From contig NZ_LT627736.1 of assembly GCF_900102005.1 (NCBI RefSeq), positions 1,860,001 through 1,924,000 of the forward strand: 64,000 nt of DNA, given 5' to 3'. The translations under genes and the position numbers were made by a program. The DNA comes from Microbacterium sp. LKL04. Its GTDB lineage: Bacteria > Actinomycetota > Actinomycetes > Actinomycetales > Microbacteriaceae. Positions 56,888-64,000 of the stretch are shown here, piece by piece. The notes beneath the pieces were generated by a model that was not told the DNA's origin, did no database searches, and worked only from the letters and a program-made list of their open reading frames with translations. Each line of letters begins with the position of its first letter. The first letter of the stretch is position 1.

Positions 56888-58576
56888 TCAGCGTGCCCGG
56901 CTCACGCGTCGCTCGTCCCAGACCGGCGCGTCCGACTCGTACACCTCGCCGTCCGCGCCGAAGACCACGAAGCGGTCGAACGATCGCGCGAACCAGCGGT
57001 CGTGCGTCACGGCGAGGACCGTCCCCTCGAAGGACGTGAGCGCCCCTTCCAGAGCCTCCGCTGACACCAGGTCGAGGTTGTCCGTCGGCTCGTCCAACAG
57101 CAGCAGGGTCGCTCCGGACAGCTCGAGCAGCAGGATCTGGAAGCGGGCCTGCTGCCCACCCGACAGCCGGTCGAACACCTGCTCGGCCTGAGCGACGAGG
57201 CCATAGCGGTCGAGTACCGAGCTGGCGGCGTCGCGCGGCATCCCGCTCCGGTCGCTGTCGCCGCGGTGGAGGATGTCGAGCAGGGTTCGCCCCGAGAATT
57301 CGGGATGCTGGTGCGTCTGAGCGAACCATCCCGGAACGACGCGCGCGCCGAGACTGACTCGTCCGGAGTGCTCGACGCGTTCGAGCGCCGCTCCGGCGTC
57401 GGTCACATGGCCGAGCAGCGCGTCGGGGTCGGTGCCGCCACCGGCGAGCAGCCGGAGGAAGTGCGACTTCCCCGAGCCGTTCGATCCGAGGACGGCGACT
57501 CGATCGCCGAACCAGACCTCCAGATCGAAGGGGCGCATGAGCCCGCTCAGCTCGAGGGCCTCGGCGACGACCGCCCTCTTGCCTGTCCGAGCACCCCGCA
57601 ACCGGAGGTCGAGGCGCTGCTCGATAGGTCGGGCTTCGGGCGGCCCGGCATCCTCGAAACGGCGTAGGCGCGTCTGGGCTGCCCGGTAGCGGGAGGCGAA
57701 CTCATCGCTCGCGGCCGCTTTCACCTTCATGTCTGCGACAAACCTCTTGAGGGCGACGTGCTGTTCATCCCATCTCCGTCGCAATTCGTCGAGCCGCGAC
57801 ATCCGTTCTTCGCGTGCGCGGTAGTAGGTGGCGAACCCACCCCCGTGGACCCAGGCGGCGCTCCCCGCCGGGCCAGCTTCGAGCGTCACGATCCGGTCCG
57901 CCGCGCGGGCGAGGAGTTCGCGATCGTGCGAAATGAGAAGGACGGTCTTCGCCGTCTCGCGCAGGCGCTCCTCCAGCCACCGCTTGCCCGGCACGTCGAG
58001 ATAGTTGTCGGGCTCGTCGAGCAGCAGGACCTGGTCCGTCCCGCGAAGCAGCGCCTCCAGCGCCAAGCGCTTCTGCTCTCCCCCCGAGAGAGTCGAAAGG
58101 TCGCGATACCGCGCGCGGTCGAACGGGATGCCGAGAGCCGCGACCGTGCAGGTGTCCCACACCGTCTCGTACTCGTAACCACCGGCATCCGCGTAGTCGG
58201 CGATGGCCCCGGCATACCGCATCTGCGAGTCGAGGGAGTCCTCCTCGATGACGGCGTTCTCGGCCTCCTCGAGCTCGCGCGCCGCCTGTGCGACGCGAGA
58301 CGGCGCAACGGTGATCAGAAGGTCGTGAACCGTGCTGCCATCGGCTCCGTGTCCGATGAACTGGTCCATCACGCCGAGCGCCCCGTCGATCGTGACGACA
58401 CCCGCGTGCGGAGACACCTCACCGCGGACGATTCTCATCAGAGTCGTCTTGCCGGCACCGTTCTGGCCGATGACAGCGGTCGTCTTCCCCGACGGCACAC
58501 GAAAAGTGACGTTGTCGAGAAGGGGGCGCCCGTCGGGCAGAGACAGTGAGACGTTCTGAACGTCGATGTGCGACAC
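56888..58576 (-). CDS. ABC-F family ATPase (ribosome-associated)
   Basis: A 562-residue protein with two ABC domains and no membrane segments, the ABC-F layout. First domain: GQNGAGKTTLMRIV, LSGGEQKRLALEALL, QVLLLDEPDNYLD. Second: GSNGSGKSHFLRLLAG, LSGGQQARFQILLLEL, LLLLDEPTDNLDL. An ~80-residue charged linker with a helical hairpin (ERMSRLDELRRRWDEQHVAL) separates them. ABC-F proteins act on the ribosome as translation factors or confer resistance to ribosome-targeting antibiotics by displacing the drug. The GTG start has a GGAAGGA site about 7 nt upstream. It ends next to the guaB3 promoter and lies beside the rRNA operon. Confidence 0.93.
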   Translation of the reverse strand: MSHIDVQNVSLSLPDGRPLLDNVTFRVPSGKTTAVIGQNGAGKTTLMRIVRGEVSPHAGVVTIDGALGVMDQFIGHGADGSTVHDLLITVAPSRVAQAARELEEAENAVIEEDSLDSQMRYAGAIADYADAGGYEYETVWDTCTVAALGIPFDRARYRDLSTLSGGEQKRLALEALLRGTDQVLLLDEPDNYLDVPGKRWLEERLRETAKTVLLISHDRELLARAADRIVTLEAGPAGSAAWVHGGGFATYYRAREERMSRLDELRRRWDEQHVALKRFVADMKVKAAASDEFASRYRAAQTRLRRFEDAGPPEARPIEQRLDLRLRGARTGKRAVVAEALELSGLMRPFDLEVWFGDRVAVLGSNGSGKSHFLRLLAGGGTDPDALLGHVTDAGAALERVEHSGRVSLGARVVPGWFAQTHQHPEFSGRTLLDILHRGDSDRSGMPRDAASSVLDRYGLVAQAEQVFDRLSGGQQARFQILLLELSGATLLLLDEPTDNLDLVSAEALEGALTSFEGTVLAVTHDRWFARSFDRFVVFGADGEVYESDAPVWDERRVSRAR

Positions 58577-58661
58577 GAGATGGTCCTTCCGCTCCGAGAG
58601 CGGAGCCGACCAGCTTATCGGAAAGGACCTTTCACGGGATAGCAAAAGTGCGCGTTAACCA

Positions 58662-58695
58662 CGAAAGCCCCGACCAGCATTAGTCGGGGCTTTCG
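58662..58695 (-). terminator. rRNA operon terminator
   Basis: A 13-bp perfect stem (58662-58674 with 58683-58695), 8-nt loop, 11 bp past the 5S rRNA. On the minus strand a T-rich patch (CTTTTG) follows at about 20 bp. Confidence 0.8.
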
Positions 58696-58705
58696 ATCGA
58701 AAGAA

Positions 58706-58822
58706 GTCCGGCGGTGTCCTACTCTCCCACAGGGTCCCCCCTGCAGTACCATCGGCGCTGTGAGGCTTAGCTTCCGGGTTCGGAATGTAACCGGGCGTTT
58801 CCCTCACGCTATGGCCGCCGAA
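58706..58822 (-). rRNA. rrf: 5S ribosomal RNA
   Basis: A 117-nt minus-strand sequence with the universal 5S elements: CGAACCCGGAAG, CCGATGGTACTGC and terminal stems GGCGGC/GCCGCC-type pairing. Ends estimated from the terminal stem. Confidence 0.95.
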
Positions 58823-58924
58823 ACACTATTGATGTTTCAGTCTGCACAACGATTATTCGTTATGCGGTTCTCGACCGTACATCGAGAACCACTCAGTGGA
58901 CGCAAGCACCTAAACGGTGTGTTA
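58823..58924 (-). other. 23S-5S spacer
   Basis: About 100 bp, AT-richer than the flanks. No tRNA gene is seen. The minus strand has GGTTCTCGATG/CGAGAACC, an imperfect hairpin probably used in RNA processing. Confidence 0.6.
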
Positions 58925-63920
<4,996 letters not shown>

Positions 63921-64000
63921 AAAGAAAAATACTGACAACGACCGGAATAGGCCGAAGCAGCGAGTTTGAACTGACCAAAGAGATAAATCATTGCTGACTA
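63921..64000 (-). other. 16S rRNA leader, cut by the window edge
   Basis: Eighty bases upstream of the 16S rRNA, AT-richer than the genome. No complete promoter can be assigned because the window ends here. Confidence 0.5.

Overview
The window looks like a chromosomal segment of a high-GC actinobacterium of the family Microbacteriaceae, most probably Microbacterium or a close relative. The basis is the base composition, the actinobacterial gene neighbourhoods (perM-purN-purH; guaB3-SURF1-DUF3817-guaA; a ligC/Prim-PolC pair), the actinobacterial rRNA sequences and a spacer without tRNA genes. No phage, insertion sequence, integrase or CRISPR array is visible. Most of the segment reads as resident chromosome.

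Layout. (1) 1-8.1 kb holds part of a type VII secretion locus: a truncated membrane-anchored GxSxG hydrolase, a lipoprotein, an unknown protein, a large EccC/EssC-type ATPase with FHA and three ATPase modules, and an RDD-FHA membrane protein. (2) 8.2-12.3 kb: an unknown protein, purH, purN and perM. (3) 12.4-17.3 kb: DUF2200 protein and a purine permease (divergent), sucD-sucC, and a phosphotransferase. (4) 17.3-27.8 kb: a two-component system, a small multidrug exporter, a FAD/Rieske oxidoreductase, TetR, acyl-CoA dehydrogenase, LigC, an AI-2E-type transporter, Prim-PolC and an SseB protein. (5) 27.9-34.6 kb: a repeat-containing surface protein, PcrA helicase, a FUSC protein and a family 2 glycosyltransferase. 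(6) 34.7-41.9 kb: a Lia/PspC-like envelope-stress module with putative operators, a Ser/Thr kinase, a tRNA-like element, DoxX, DUF1684 and a lipoprotein. (7) 42-50.7 kb: a secreted subtilase, an ABC transporter, an MFS permease, a GDPD and a Bax-inhibitor protein. (8) 50.7-58.6 kb: a hairpin-rich intergenic repeat, an orphan histidine kinase, guaA-DUF3817-SURF1-guaB3 and an ABC-F ATPase. (9) 58.7-64 kb: a complete 5S-23S-16S rRNA operon on the minus strand.

Genes acting together: PurN and PurH supply IMP, and GuaA makes GMP from XMP, so two parts of purine synthesis are present. SucCD is the substrate-level phosphorylation step of the TCA cycle. LigC and Prim-PolC form a known actinobacterial DNA repair pair. 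The kinase, regulator and PspC genes at 34.7-38.6 kb look like one envelope-stress circuit.

A property that runs across the window is start-codon placement. At least 16 genes have a TAnnnT promoter element exactly 6 or 7 nt before the start codon, which implies leaderless mRNAs and was used here to choose starts. I found no clear case of a wholly new system. The best leads are the type VII hydrolase/lipoprotein pair, the tRNA-like element at 40,261-40,335, the ATCAGGG operator cluster at 36.7 kb and the intergenic hairpin repeat at 50.75-51.03 kb.
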